Positions 43,235 through 56,215 of a stretch of 64,000 bases of DNA are shown piece by piece. Source of the DNA: Taudactylus pleione (Eukaryota; Chordata; Amphibia; Anura; Myobatrachidae); contig JAUIMM010000017.1 in assembly GCA_031769625.1 (NCBI GenBank), positions 2,222,501 through 2,286,500 on the forward strand, given 5' to 3'. The notes under the pieces were generated by a model that saw only the letters and a list, made by a program, of their open reading frames with translations, ran no database searches and had not been told where the DNA came from. The stretch's first letter is position 1, and each line of letters begins with the position of its first letter. Position numbers and translations under genes: made by a program.

Positions 43235-46200
43235 TTGAATATTATCGGGAAGCCTAGTCATTTCAATGGTTAATGTGTTATCCTTGAAAGTTAAAGGCCT
43301 TAATTCACTAAACAAAAGAAGATTGGTCTTAAGTTACTTTGAACAAAATGAGTCTCTTATAGGGCAACAACTTTTTCCCCTCTATTTTCAAATATTAAGA
43401 ATCCCCACTGCTATATGTCAAATGGTTCTCGTAAGAAAGCAGGGATTGCTATCCTTTTGTCTAGTTCCTGTAACTTTGTTCTAGATAAACAAGTGTATGA
43501 CCAAGAAGGCTGGTATTTAATCCTTATCAGGTACTTAGAAGAAAGACCAGTTACAATAGTGGTAGCATATGCCCCAAATACTAAACAAACTACGTTCGTT
43601 AGGAAATTTTGTAATGCTCTTCACTCCTGTTGTAAAGGGTCAATCCTAGTTCTGGGGGACTTTAACATGGTCGTCGATCCTTCCTTAGACCATTTCAATA
43701 CTTTTAGATGCATATTAAGTGAATATGATCTCTGTGATGTATAGAGCTGGGAATCCGACTGGGAGAGATTACACCTTTTACTCCCATGTTTATGGTTCCT
43801 ACTCACGTATTGACCTGGCCATTTCACATAAGTGGACCCTACAACAAATTAGGCTTCTATCCTGCCAGTAACATGGTCTGACCATGCGGCATTAAGCCTC
43901 CTTTGGGATCTTAAATCCATAAGGACCCCCCCCCAGCCCATGGTGCCAGGGTGATCATTTACTTGTAGACCTAGAAGCTAAGCAAACCATCTCTAAATTC
44001 CTCTCTCTGTTTTTAGACACCAACAAACCTGAAGACACCTCTATTTAGTTTTTGATGTTCTCCGAAGGCAGTCGTTCGGGCCTCAGCTATACAAGCAGCG
44101 GCACGCATATGTAAAGCAGCTATATCTCGTCGGCTACATAGAATTCTGTCTGACTGACTTAGAATCTAGACATAAATCATTCCCATCCAATGATAAACTT
44201 TATCCTGAACTCCTTAAGGTATGAGATGAATGGAATATTTTGACCTCCATAAAGCTCTGTTCACATTGAAACAGAGATTCTATGTTCAGGGAGGCAGGGC
44301 AGGATGTCTACTCGCAAAAAATTGAGAGGGAAACTAGCAAAAGACCATATTAGAGTGATTACCAACTCGAAAGGTATTAAGGTGTCAGATCCCTCTGACA
44401 TTGGTAAAGCTTTTTCGACCTACTATTCCAAATTGTATAATCTGGCAGTTGATTCTTTGACCCTACAGTCGACACTGGCAGGGATAGATGAGTTTTTTAA
44501 ATATTATATATTATTATAATATTTAAAATTTACCTTCACTAGATGTAGATACACTTCACTCCCTTGAGTGCCCGTGGTCTGGGGAAGAAATAGAGACAGT
44601 CATTGATTCCCTTCCAACATATAAGGCCCCTGGTGCTAAAGGATACTTAATAATTTTTATAAAAGTTTCAAGGATACCCTATCCCTAATTCTGGCTCAGG
44701 TTTTTAACGAAGCCTCATCCTGTGGATCCTTCTCTAAAGAAATGCTAGAGGCAAGAATAGTTGCATTTCCCAAGCCGGACAAAAACTCTACATTATTGGC
44801 TAATTATCGACCGATCGCCCGTCTCAACACAGATGGGAAAATATACGCAAAACTCACAGCGAATAGACAACCCTCTACTACCTTCACTTATCCATCAGGA
44901 CCAGGTGGGGTTCGTTCAGGGTCGACAATTCCCAGGTAACACGGAGAGGGTTATTGATATTCTTGAGGCTTTTTTTTGCGTCCGACGAGCCTCTTTTGTT
45001 GCTGTTGTTGGATGCAGAGAAGGCATTTGATAGACTTCATTGGGGATACCTCCATGCCGTCCTTCATAAGTTTGGACTAAAAAGAAGAGCGCTAACCTCA
45101 ATCTTTCTATTTTGATCCATCGGCCAGAGTCTTTGTCACTGGCATGCTGACTCCCATTTTTCAAATAACAAGTGGCACACACCATGTTTGCCCCTTATCC
45201 CAACTAGTCTTCGTGCTGGCTATTGAACCCTTAGCCATGGTCATTAGAACAAGTACCTCTATTCGAAGACCTATCCTTTTTGGGCAGTCATATAAAATTT
45301 GTTTGTTTGCAGATGTTGTTCTCTTAACTTTTAGGGATCCCAGCTCATCTCTACCACATCTATATTTGGTTTTGGAGGATAGTTCTAAGGTATCTTACTA
45401 TAAACTGAACAGTTCCAAAACAGAAGCCTTTCCTGTTAACATCCCGCCTGATCTATGCGCTCATAATTTTCCTGTGCCTGGCAGGATGGAAGCTTTAAAT
45501 ATATGTGAATTCAATTTTCCCCTAAAAAGGAAGATTTAATAATGGCCAACTACTCCCCTCTTTAAAGTAAGATTTCTATATTTTTGTCAGATTGGGTAAT
45601 GCAGAATGTTTCATGGTTAGGTTGCATTGCTGCTTACTACCCAAAGTGTTATATTTATTCAGAACCATAACCTATAATACTACCAAATTTCTTATTGAAT
45701 AAATTTCATATGGCTTTTATCAGATATATCTGGAAAGGCAAGAAACCCAGAATAGCAAAGAAAACATTGTCCCTTCCCAAACTAGAGGGAGGTTTGGCAT
45801 ATCCGGATTTACATTGCTACTAACTTGCAAGCTTACTCTCTCAAATCGGGGCATGGTTTGTTAAAGAGAACCTTAAAACGTGGGTCCTTTTGGAACGTGG
45901 CATGACCTCCCCTTTCCCCTTAAACAATAGTTTATGGATGCCTCCATCCATCCATTAATTTGCAACTATGTGTCGGGTCGGCTGCGGTTCTAGCTACCCG
46001 TAAGCATGGCACAAATTGGCATCTAGATTAGCGGATTCCCCCTTCCCTTCCACTCTCCTCTATCTTGAAGGTATAGCTCTCATTAATTTATCATTTGCAT
46101 ATTAGCTTGCTTGGGAAGTGCTTACTTTAGCTGAGATACATCATTGGGTATTTTGAAGCAATATTCCCAGATTCAATCGCAGTATTCCCTATCTTCTAGG

Positions 46201-46496
46201 GAATTTTACAAATATCTACAACTCAGACACTGGTTATTTAGTATATATAGTGCAGACTCTCCCTAAATATCTCTTCAAAAAATTACATAAAGCAGATATT
46301 AATGGTGGTATCACGTGTTGGTTTACTCTCATGATCAGTCCTCCAGAATTTTTTAAATTAACAATACTATTAAAATGGAAAGCTGATCTATCTTGTTCCG
46401 TTTCCGAAGAGGATTGGCACTTGGTGTTTCATACATGTTTCCGATTATCTAGATTCATCTCTCATTAGGAACAGTTTTACAAATTGCTCCATCAGT
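43235..46496 (+). pseudogene. L1-clade LINE ORF2 (Tx1-like), decayed
   Basis: Endonuclease start LSLKVKGLNSLNKRRLVLSYF at 43280, then AGIAILLSS and ILVLGDFNMVVDPS near 43645. RT blocks in order: SLPTYKAPGA near 44606, LEARIVAFPKPDKNSTLLANYRPI near 44745, the QDQVGFVQGR box near 44895, LLLDAEKAFDRLHW near 45007, PLSQLVFVLAIEPLA near 45195, and KICLFADVVLL near 45295. A C-terminal WKGKKPRIAKK lies near 45732. The catalytic FADD box has become FADV (GAT to GTT), and many frameshifts and stops are present. KINxSKSEA-like YKLNSSKTEAFPVN supports the L1/Tx1 group found in frogs and fish. A Tc1 element was inserted at 46498. Confidence 0.88.
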
Positions 46497-46498
46497 TA

Positions 46499-48109
46499 CA
46501 GTGCATCCGGAAAGTATTCACAACGCTTTACTTTTTCCACATTTTGTTATGTTACAGCCCTATTCCAAACTGGAATAAATTAATTTTTGTCCTCAAAATT
46601 CTACACACAATACCCCATAATGACCACGTGTAAAAAGTTTTTTGAGTTTTATGCAAATTTAATAAAAAAAAAACACTAAGAAATCACATGTACATAAGTA
46701 TACATGGCCTTTGCCATGAAGCTCAAAATTGAGCTCAGGTGCATCCTGTTTCCACTTATCATCCTTGAGATGTTCCTACAGCTTAATTGGAATCCACCTG
46801 TGGTAAATTCAGTAGATTGGACATGATTTTGAAAGGCATACACCTGTCTATATGAGGTCCCACACTTGACAGTGCATGTCAGAGCACAAACCAAGCATGA
46901 AGTCCAAGGAATTGTCTGTAGACCTACGAGACAGGATTGTCTCGAGGCACAAATCTGGGGAGGGTACAGAAAAATATCTGCTGCTTTGAAGGTCCCAATG
47001 AGCATAGTGGCCTCCATCATCCGTAAATGGAAGAAGTTCGGAACCACCAGGACTCTTCCTAGAGTTGTCCGGCCGTCTAAACTGAGCGATCGGGGGAGAA
47101 GGGCCCTAGTCAGGGAGGTGACCAAGAACCTGATAGTCACTCTGTCAGAGCTACAGCATTCCTCTGTGGAGAGAGGAGAACCTTCCAGAAGGACAGCCAT
47201 CTCTGCAGCAAACCACCAATCAGGCCTGTAGGGTAGAGTGGCCAGATGGAAGCCACTCCTTAGTAAAAAGCACATGGCAGCCCGCCTGGAGTTTGCCAAA
47301 ATGCACCTGAAGGACTCTCAGACCATAATGAGACAAAGATTGAACTCTTTGGCATGAATGCCAGGCATTATGTTTTGAGGAAACCAGGCACCGCTCATCA
47401 CCAGGCCAATACCATCCCTACAGTGAAGCATGGTGGTGGCAGCATCATGCTGTGGGGATGTTTTTCAGCGGCAGGAACTGGGAGACTAGTCAGGATAGAG
47501 GGAAAGATGAATGCAGCAATATACAGACATCCTGGATGAAAACCTGCTCCAGAGCGTTCATGACCTCAGACTGGGGCGACGGTTCATCTTTCAGCAGGAC
47601 AACGACCCTAAGCACACAGCCAAGATATCAAAGGAGTGGCTTCAGGAAAACTCTGTGAATGTCCTTGAGTGGCCCAGCCAGAGCCCATACTTGAATCCAA
47701 TTGAACATCTCTGGAGAGATCTGAAAATGGCTGTGCACTGACGTTTCCCATCCAACCTGTTGGAGCTTGAGAGGTGCTGCCAAGAGGAATGGGCGAAACT
47801 GCCCAAAGATAGGTGTGCCAAGCTTGTGGCATCATATTCAAAAAGACTTGAGGCTGTAATTGCTGCCAAAGGTGCATCAACAAAGTATTGAGCAAAGGTT
47901 ACTACTTATGCACATGTGATTTCTTAGTTCTGTTTTGTTTTTTATTAAATTTGCAAAAATCGCAAAAAGACTTTTTACAGGTTGTCATTATGGGGTATTG
48001 TGTGTAGAATTTTGAGGACAAAAATGAATTTATTAAATTTTGGAATAAGGCTGTAACATAACAAAATGTGGAAAAAGTGAAGCGTTGTGAATACTTTCCG
48101 GATTCACTG
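46499..48109 (+). mobile_element. Tc1-type transposon, second family (CAGTGCATCCGGAAAG ends)
   Basis: TA at 46497-46498 and 48110-48111. Inverted ends 'cagtgcatccggaaagtatt' and 'aatactttccggattcactg' extend about 190 bp. The interior has one decayed transposase. Closely similar ends are widespread in fish, lampreys and frogs. Confidence 0.92.
46876..47891 (+). pseudogene. Tc1 transposase, second family, multiply broken
   Basis: ATG at 46876 begins MSEHKPSMKSKELSVDLRDR (first HTH). Frameshift near 46963, then YRKISAALKVPMSIVASIIRKWKK and the second HTH to about 47215. Next comes ARLEFAKMHLKD, a short deletion or frameshift where the first catalytic D belongs (near 47330), [40 protein letters not shown] (second D near 47600), and [14 protein letters not shown] (E near 47705). 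It ends AAKGASTKY and TGA. Roughly five lesions. The second D and E are intact, with 34 residues between them as in other Tc1 proteins. Confidence 0.9.
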
Positions 48110-48111
48110 TA

Positions 48112-50500
48112 TCTCTCTCGAAAGTTTGATACATTTCCTCTTGGGAATCTATTCTAACACTTGATTTTAAGATATGACCCCTGATAAATGCAGTCATACA
48201 GTATATAAGCCCTATAGGAAACAACATACCTTTTAACCCATAGACCCGTCCTTACTTCGACTGAAAAATATCATCTCCAGTACAGCTTGGTCATTCTTTG
48301 TGAATATTGTAAACTGATTAAATACAAAGACTTGAATAACTCTGATCAGACTGGAATTATTCAAATTAAACACAACTGCTTTTATTAAATGTAATTGCTC
48401 ATCTGCCTCCAGAATCAAAATTTCCTTATTTATAGAGACAGCTGCATACATTAACTTACAGCTTATTTTTGAAGCCTGCAAATATTATCCACTTGGGGAG
48501 TGTAACAGCTCCCACCGTGCCAGAGGCTGAAGGACTGAGCTGATTGCAACAATGTTTTCTTTCTTCATTTTATATTGTATAATATATGAAATATGTGGAA
48601 GGTATGATATAAAATAATGCAGTGTATCACACCCTTCATCTCCACAGATCTAGTGGCCTATTTTTTATTGCAAAATGCGTCAATAAAAAAGTATACTTAT
48701 CTGGACTCAGGAGAGGTGCATAATAAATATGCCCCTAATAAGAATAATAAGTGGACCTGTTAAAGTTTACAGGTTACCTTTGTATTATAATACACAAGTA
48801 CCCTTAAAGCTATTAGTGTACTTGGTAAGCCACTTGCTCAGGAATTGCCTTCATTTTTAGTTATTCACCATTTTATCTATTTCCTCATTTTCTCATGCTA
48901 GAACACTCACGATAGAGCCAAAGATATCATATGCAAATGTTAAGTGGGATTCAATCAAAGTAGAAATTCCAGACATGTAAAAAGAAAGAAGGTAATTGTA
49001 TATTTGGGCAAAGACTGAAAACTCAGTCAACTTTTTCTTATGTGTGGAGAACAGGTTCTCCCTTAAAGTGCACCATTACTGAATGCATTCTGTCACTTCA
49101 CTAAAAACCAGAGACATCATCCAGGCATCATCCAGGCATTTTGAAAGCTGAATAAATATTCTTGTGAATTAACCATATTTTTTCACTAGAAATGTCATTG
49201 TGATTACACTGGTTAATAGTGGACTATTAGGTGACATTCGCAAAATGGCTACCTCATTTGTGAACCCAAACCTATTCCCAGTAGTAGTTATGTGCATCAT
49301 TGCTTGTCTGAAATGAAGGCGTATATTCAAAAAAGGCATAAAGTTCTTACCTATTTATCAAAGGTCCCCTCCTGATGACCATGATTGCTGTCTATCACAA
49401 GAGAGAAGAGATACAGTAGTCTTCTCCATGAGCATCCTGTGATGCCTCTCCATGTAAAGCAGGATGACGTTAGCCAGATGTGCCCACAAGAAAAACTGCT
49501 TTATTATTAAAATAAGCATTTTTTCCAGTTATTTTTCGTAATAATTATTCTTTTTTCTGTTTTACTTCTAGAAAACAAGATACTGTTTATTTTATATTTT
49601 GAATGTATCTGGAACTGGGAGTCTGAGTCGGGCTTACATTTCCTGTGTGCATGCAGGAGCCAATAAGCCAAGGCACGCCTGCTCTGATGGACTACTAGTT
49701 ACTAGCCTGCCAAGTGGTAAGACTAGTCTTGCAACTTCAAGCCGGTGTCGCAGGGGAACTGAGCATTGCTCTGAAGCCCTGGTGACCATTTAGAAAGTAT
49801 AGGCCTTGTAAAGTGGTCTGTGTGCAAATCACTACTTGACTTTGTAAAGCTGCAGAAGTGTGTCTTTACTAGCTGCAGTCATGCTGAACAAAGGCTACAG
49901 GGGCACTTCCAGCATAACAAGTGGATCGCAGTAATGCAACTTCCACCATTCACATAAAGCAACACAGTGTGTATGTATAATATATATATATATCCCCTTT
50001 TCAAACATAAAGCAACAATTAATGGGTGTATGATAGTGTAACAGGTGTTGGATGCTGGGACAGTGTGCAACAAAAAACAAACCTGAACAATTGGAGATTA
50101 AGTAACACAGTCCTGGAATTTTTGCATTTGTCCTGGAGATTATCCCAGACTTGGTGACAAAGAAAGGGGCTAGTAGTGTGGCCGGTTTCTGAATGGGCTG
50201 ACTATTGAGCAAGACCATGGGACTGTCCAGGACATCCAGGTCATCATCAGCATCAGGGTTACTGATTAGTATTGGAATATATTTACTCTCAGATGCCCAC
50301 TTTCTTTGCTCAAATGTTTTACACTAGTGTATTGGGTAATTGTTTGTTTAATTACTGTTATGTTTTTGTGTATTATGTATTGGTATATGTAGTAAATGTT
50401 GTTACACCCTCCATATTGCCACAGCTGTACCCAAGACAAACTGCCATGCATGCCTATATGTGGATATGTATGGATATACACTAAATTACACTACTAATGG
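48112..50500. other. No gene recognised
   Basis: 48112-48250 may continue the LINE interrupted by the Tc1 element, but I cannot align it. The rest is AT-rich with a short (TA)n at 49980-49993 and no assignable motif. Confidence 0.45.
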
Positions 50501-50504
50501 GTAT

Positions 50505-51180
50505 AGTCCCCTTATGAGGATTTGAAGGAATCCCCTGGTTGATTTGCATTTTTAAAGTGTGAGATTCTATATTGTTTGGACTCCTTAAATAAGTTATGAA
50601 TGTAATCCACTTTATGGAGAACCTGGCGATAGCAGATCTGTTTCCGAACGGTGACCTATGGTAACCGGGTGAGTGGAACGCATGACTTCCGGGATGGCTG
50701 GAGCGCATAACAGAAGTGCGCTGTTTATGGTAGAGTTTGGACTGTAGCTATAGCTTGCTTAGCCCCAGTTGATTGCGCTTGCGTTCATTAGTTGAAGAGT
50801 GAGCCCAGTGATTCTGTATCAGTTGTTATTTGCCTGTAAAGCCGACTCCATCCCGCAAGTGTCACTTCCGGTCCCGGAGGGATCTTGGGGGTGGAGCTAA
50901 GGTCAACATTAATTGCTAAGGGTGTGTAATGTGGCTAAGGTGGAGGGTGTATGTATGTCCTGTGTCTTACCTGTTTGTGTCCTGATGAAGACCGCGTTTG
51001 TGCGGTCGAAACGTCGACCTTCTGACAATTTTACTGTGTCGTGAATATTAAAGTAGGTTGCTTGCCAACTTTTTTGTAACCTGAAGAGAAGTCCTGGTGA
51101 GTGCGTTCTTTTTCAATTGCTACATATTGGTACCGTATGGATATCAGTGAATGGTCACCCTAGGCAACACTTATTGGGTC
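50505..51180 (+). mobile_element. Penelope-like terminal fragment, 5'-truncated
   Basis: Contains the hammerhead candidate at 50979-51018 and 'gtcgtgaatattaaagtagg' at 51039, which parallels 41650-41664. The upstream part (50620-50930) is GC-richer and has no RT or GIY-YIG coding. Outer borders approximate. Confidence 0.55.
50979..51018 (+). ncRNA. Hammerhead ribozyme candidate, best copy
   Basis: CTGATGA (50982-50988), a 6-bp stem II gaccgc/gcggtc with loop gtttgt, GAAA (51008-51011), GTC cleavage triplet (51013-51015), helix I gtc/gac. Stem II sequence differs fully from 41600-41626 while pairing is kept. Helix III is again only ACGT. Hammerheads with minimal helix III are known from Penelope-like terminal repeats. 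Confidence 0.65.
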
Positions 51181-52034
51181 GTTTTAAGCGAGTGATGACC
51201 CTCTCTGGATATATCTATATATATCAGTGTGTATGTTTATATCATATATACAGTATTGTATATGTGTAATAATGGATGGTGTCCAGCACTACCACTTTTC
51301 AAAGAAATAACTGCATGCCTCCACATAAACAATCTTACATGCATCTAGATATAGATGTAGGTGTGCGCACGTGCACATTTATTTAAAGTATGTTAAGCTA
51401 TATACAGTATAACTGCACGTCTTCATATCTCCAGCAGGAGGAGCAGTGACACTTGCCCATTGCCTGCACACACAGCACAGCATTCCACATTATGCAGTGT
51501 ATCACACATTTGTATGTAATGATGAGTTTTCTACATAGCAAACAGTTGATCAGAAGGAGATAGATAGAAAGAAATGCAGGTCTTCCCTGAGAGATTCTGT
51601 TTTATAGCAAGTATAACGTTCACTCTGTGCATTAACATGTCAGGTTTTCCACTTCAGGTACTAATGTCTGCTATTAATAACTTTTTTTTACCATACAGAC
51701 TTAATTGGACCCTTTCTTTAACACTGCATTTATATTTGGCATTGCTGTAGCACTGTTGGGCACTATGTAACACTGACTACAACCATTCTTGAACTGCCAA
51801 AAACCTTATGTCCTGCCAGAGAGCTGGGAAACTCGCTGGGACTACAGTTGAAGAACATCAGTTGCATAAGCATACTGCGTAGAGTATATCAAAAACATGA
51901 ATTATTACAATTACTTCTATAGCTCCAGCATATTCTGTTGTCCTTTACAGTTGGGGCTTATTAATTGTGTGTCATCGACCTGCTGGTGTTTGAGATACAG
52001 ATAATGACTCCTATTACTGCATTAAATAATTGGA
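51181..52034. other. No gene recognised
   Basis: AT-rich, unassigned. Confidence 0.5.
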
Positions 52035-52608
52035 ATTGGTATGAAATACCGTCGGCCGCATGGCCGGCGGTTCGATTTTCGTCAGCGGCAGCCCGACAGA
52101 AGCAGAGTGCGACGCAGCGGAAGCCCGACAGCGCTGGAAATCCCGATCGTGGATAGGTAAGTATCCACAAACCTAACCACCTAACCCTAACCCTCCTTAG
52201 GGGTGCCTAACCCTAACTTGCCCCCCAAGTGCCTAACCCTAATCCCCCCTCTAAGTGCCTAACCCTAACCACCCCCTTCCCCGCTGCCTAAACCTAAGTC
52301 CCCCGGGGGGGGTGCCTAACCCTAACCCTCCCTCCCCATAGCCTAACCCTCCCGGGGGGGGTGCCTAACCCTAAGTCCCCCCCGGGAGCCCTAAACCTAA
52401 CCCTCCCCCCCCCCCGCGGCTGTCCGCTCGCGGCGCCCGGCATCACTACGATCGTGATGCCGGGCGCCTGTCTACCGGCGTCGGGGAAATACGGGCGTCT
52501 ACATCTAGACGCCCGGCATTTCACCCTTGCCGGGATAAGACAGTCGGGAAGCCGGTGGCCGGTATTTAGGCAGTCGGCTTCCCGATTGCCTCCCAAATAA
52601 TTACCAAT
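52035..52608 (+). repeat. TEL-family MITE, copy 4 (both ends)
   Basis: Left 'attggtatgaaataccg' faces right 'caaataattaccaat'. Interior 52170-52410 is made of 'ggtgcctaaccctaaccctc' units. Inner palindromes include 'gcggcgcccggcatcac' near 52432 and 'gtgatgccgggcgcc' at 52454. Confidence 0.75.
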
Positions 52609-52639
52609 GCCATGATGGATTATTGGTTATTTCATGTTG

Positions 52640-53150
52640 AATAGCCGCCGGGTGAATTACCGACGCCAGAAGCCTGATCGTTAGAGATCCCGACAGGGGC
52701 ATGTAAGTTTGTAACCTTACCCTTCTCTCCCCCTAACCCTCCCTTGGTGGTGCCTAACCCTAACCTTCCTGGGGGGTGCCTAACCCTCCCGAATGTGGTG
52801 CCTAACCCTAACCCCCCTCCCCACACCATAAACCTAACCCCCCCAGGGGGTGCCTAATCCTAACCTCCCCTTGGGGGTGCCTAACCCTAACCCCACTTTC
52901 CCTTAGCCTAACCCTAATCCCTAAGGCCCCACGGGGGTGCCTAAACCTCTCTTCTCCCCCCCCCCCCCCAGTGGCTATGGGCTAACAGTGGCCAACTATC
53001 CTTTGTTCGGGAAGCCGTCTGTCGAGATTCGGGCGTCGGCATTTCGGCGCCTGTCTTTAGCCCTGAATCGGGATTTAGACGCTGGCATTTTGACAGATGA
53101 CTTCCCGGCTGTTGGTCTTTTAACTACAGTACATCCCAATTTATACAACC
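52640..53150 (+). repeat. TEL-family MITE, copy 5
   Basis: 'gggtgaattaccgacgccag' and 'gatcccgacaggggcatgta' open; 'ggtgcctaaccctaacc' units occupy 52725-52950; 'gaagccgtctgtcgagattc' and 'cttcccggctgttggtc' close. Lies about 30 bp from copy 4. Confidence 0.7.
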
Positions 53151-54103
53151 TGTGTCTACAATCTGCCATTATGAAAGACATACATGTTTGGTACGGGAGG
53201 TCGACTCTCATTATGTCCACAGTGAGTATGTTGACATGAGAATGCTGGTGCAGGGAACCCGACAAAAGTGTAATGCTACTTAGAGCATTTTAACCATGCA
53301 GACAGAGCCTTAACAAATATGCAGAGTGCCCTGTGCCGTCCCCGCCCCTCGAGCACATGACATCATTACGTCACGGAGAGGGGCAGGGCTGCCAGCACCA
53401 GGAAGTGCAGCACTGTCTGGAGGGTCCTGAGGACGTTCAGAGCGGCTGTACAGACTGCAGTGTGCCTGACTGGATCATCCCAAGGATGCTTCATGCAACA
53501 TTGAAGCAGAGATACTGGCAAGTCCAACCCTTAGGCATAACTGCATGACGTCAAAGGTTTAGGGGCTTAGGCCGGCATAGAGTCCTGTTCCGGCCCTGGA
53601 GCAGATGAGTAATTACGCAATTGTGCGTACTTCTGTCCTTCTCTGATTTGGACGGGACATGGCTGGATCTGAATTTCCGTGAAATCAGGCACTTTGGGGG
53701 CAGCAACAACGCATTTGCACAGAACAACCCTGTCTTGAGGGAGGGACATTAGAGGGTCGTTGGCATATATCTATACCTCCATGCGATTCTGTCATGTGTA
53801 CAGGAAAGAGAAGCCTTTTTCTGATGAATTTCTTGCTCCTAGCATGGGGCTGGCACAAGTGCTGACACTAAAGATGACAGTTGCGGCTGCTGCCGTAAAA
53901 TGGGCAACACAGTTATCCGCTTGAAGACGCACGGACCCCTGCACTAGCCGTACGGAAATCTGCATTAGCATAATGTAGTAAATATGACTTCCACAGCTGC
54001 CTGCAAATACAACCACTTTACTTGTGACTCAAAATCAAGCCCAGTATGTTGTGGAGCAGACGTAATATCTCAAAAGGTGTGCGGTCCCTATGATCGTGAT
54101 TCA
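53151..54103. other. Unassigned, with hAT-like traces
   Basis: 'gttccggccctggagc' at 53587 looks like a hAT end ('ccggccctg'). A segment at 53330-53470 resembles 58860-58985 in part ('gacatcat.a.gtca'). No complete element delimited, no gene. Confidence 0.4.
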
Positions 54104-54722
54104 GGGGCCTATTCATCAACACTAAAATACTGTTTTTAAGGACATTTTCCTTAATTAACATTATTTTAGTATTCATGAAAAGACCTAACACAGGAGATAT
54201 CACTGATATCTCCTTGCTAAGTTCGCCTGCGTTAATTTCCATATCCCCATACATGGCTCCGGTGGTTATTCTGACACTGTTCTCCAGGCAGAACACAATT
54301 TAGGGAAAAAAAAAAAAAAATTGTTTTTTCTAAACTTTACTGTGTTCTGCCTGGAGAACACAGTGTCAGAACAGCAGACGGAACCGGAGGCGGCTGCAGC
54401 GGGCAGGTAAATTAGGGACGGGGGGAGGTGAGCGGAGGGGGGGGGGCACACAGTTACCGCAGCTGTAGGCAATGCTGCGCATGCGCGGCTTTTACGGATG
54501 TAACGGCGCATGCGTAGCACAGAATACAGCTGCAGTAAGGTAGAGTAGATAGGGAAAACTATCAATTTCCTGAAAAGCTGTCATCGCAAAAATGACAGCT
54601 TTTCGGAATAGATAGTTATGGAGAGGAGGAATGATGAATTCCTCTGGTAATTAGGTAGAACTCCATGTGAGTTCTAAACCTAATTACCTCCAGAGAAATT
54701 TTAGTAATGATTAATAGGCCCC
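54104..54722. mobile_element. Harbinger-like MITE (GGGGCCTATTCATCAACACT), complete
   Basis: Left 'ggggcctattcatcaaca' then 'ctaaaat' faces right 'attttagtaatga' then 'ttaataggcccc'. TCA flanks both sides. An internal hairpin has 'ctgttctccaggcagaacac' facing its complement at 54338-54366 around an A-rich loop. Another pair is 'ctgaaaagctgtcat' and 'atgacagcttttcgg' near 54570-54605. Confidence 0.8.
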
Positions 54723-54725
54723 TCA

Positions 54726-55888
54726 GTCTCTCTGTACTTAATATGAAATGTCTAATTTGCAGATAGGACCAGTAGTGAAAGGGAGAACTGCTCTTGAAAC
54801 TCCTGGTAGGAAAGGACTCTCCCCTGCCCATACTGTATTTATCAAGCTATAGATTACTATGCTAAAAGAGTAGTAGATAGGTGTAATGGACTTCCAACAG
54901 AGGTGGCATAGGCTAATACTTTGAGAACGTTTACACATACTTGGGATAGATATAAGACTTAAATCTGGTAAAAAATGCTGAGTATCAAATAGGGCCTGAG
55001 GTTTTCAGGTATAAAGATGATGAAATTTCCTTGGATGTATGTTTTTTTCCTGCCATTAAATTTTATGTTTCAAGTTTAAAATAAATGTATTTGCTATAGT
55101 GGTCCATGGGTCTGCTGTTTTATTCTGGGGGCGCTGTACAGTATTTTTTATCTTTACATTCTTCTGATGATTGCAGTATATGACAATAGCTTTGCCCTCC
55201 CACTGTTTCATTCATCTTCTACTTAGCACATATAACACTTCTATACAATATTTTCTATAGTGTTTTAACTACAGAAATATTGTGTGTTAGATCATTTTAG
55301 ATGCATTAAGAGCTAAATGAAACGTATGCAGGCACAAAAGGACTGCAAAAAGGAACAAAGGACAAAGAATACATACGAAACCCACTCACAATGGGTAAGA
55401 GGTAAGACGGCAGCAGTATATTTCTATATTTTAACCCTACTTGCAGGTCCCATCGTTAGACAAGAGTTAAACTCCCACCTAGGCACAGAGAAACATATTG
55501 CAGTGCCACCCGGGTTCTGTGCTTGGAGCACTGCGTAGGCAGACAAGGTATAACAACACCAGGAGGGCTGAGAGAAGAGTGATTGCAGGAAAACGATCCT
55601 GAATATGATTCCAGGAGGAGAGATATCAAAGGCTTTCATTACAGAGCGGTACAGTTGCTGGAAAAAAAATCAGCATTAATCAGGCCCCCAGAAAGCGGCT
55701 AGACAATCTACAGGGCAGTTGTTTAATGACTAATAGGATTCTTCAAAGCAGACTGCTCCAAGACAACAACACAATCTCACATCATCTGTAATGTGTAAAA
55801 TGAAATCTACTCTTTCAGGGGGATTTTGCGCTTATGAAGTATGTACTGTAGGGTGACAAAATGATCACAGATTGGAGAAAAAAGCATA
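54726..55888. other. No gene recognised
   Basis: AT-rich, unassigned. Confidence 0.5.
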
Positions 55889-56215
55889 AGGGGTCTTTTC
55901 ATCATCACTTAATTTCTACAAAAGCAGGTGAAAATGAACATATTCACCTGCAATTGTAGAAATTAAGTTTTCGGGCCATACATCAAGAAGGTAAAGCAGG
56001 GAGATATCACATATATCTCCTGCTTACCTTCCTCTGGCAGAATCGCCTGCTGTCCCCATACACTAGTATCACAGATATCTCCTGCTTACATTCCTCTGGC
56101 AGAATGGCCCGCTGTCCCCATACACTAGTATCAGAGATATCTCCTGCTTACCTTCCTCTGGCAGAATGGCCCGCTGTCCCCATACACTAGTATGGGGACA
56201 GAATTCATCAAGCTC
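55889..56215. repeat. MITE-like segment with 62-bp tandem repeat (3 copies)
   Basis: Opens 'aaggggtcttttcatcatca' with the hairpin 'cttaatttctacaaaagcagg' against 'attgtagaaattaag'. At 56013-56198, three units starting 'atatctcctgcttac' (56013, 56075, 56137) follow, each with 'gctgtccccatacactagta'. Confidence 0.65.

Noticed and set aside
46676..47299. 207-codon minus-strand frame
   Set aside because: Antisense of the second Tc1 transposase; the plus strand carries the recognisable HTH and DDE motifs.
52170..52950. Interstitial telomere or chromosome end
   Set aside because: The CCTAACCC units are degenerate, alternate with C- and G-rich spacers, and sit between shared MITE-like boxes in six places.
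54303..54320. A-tract as a polyadenylated tail of a processed gene
   Set aside because: It is the loop of a hairpin inside the MITE at 54104-54722.
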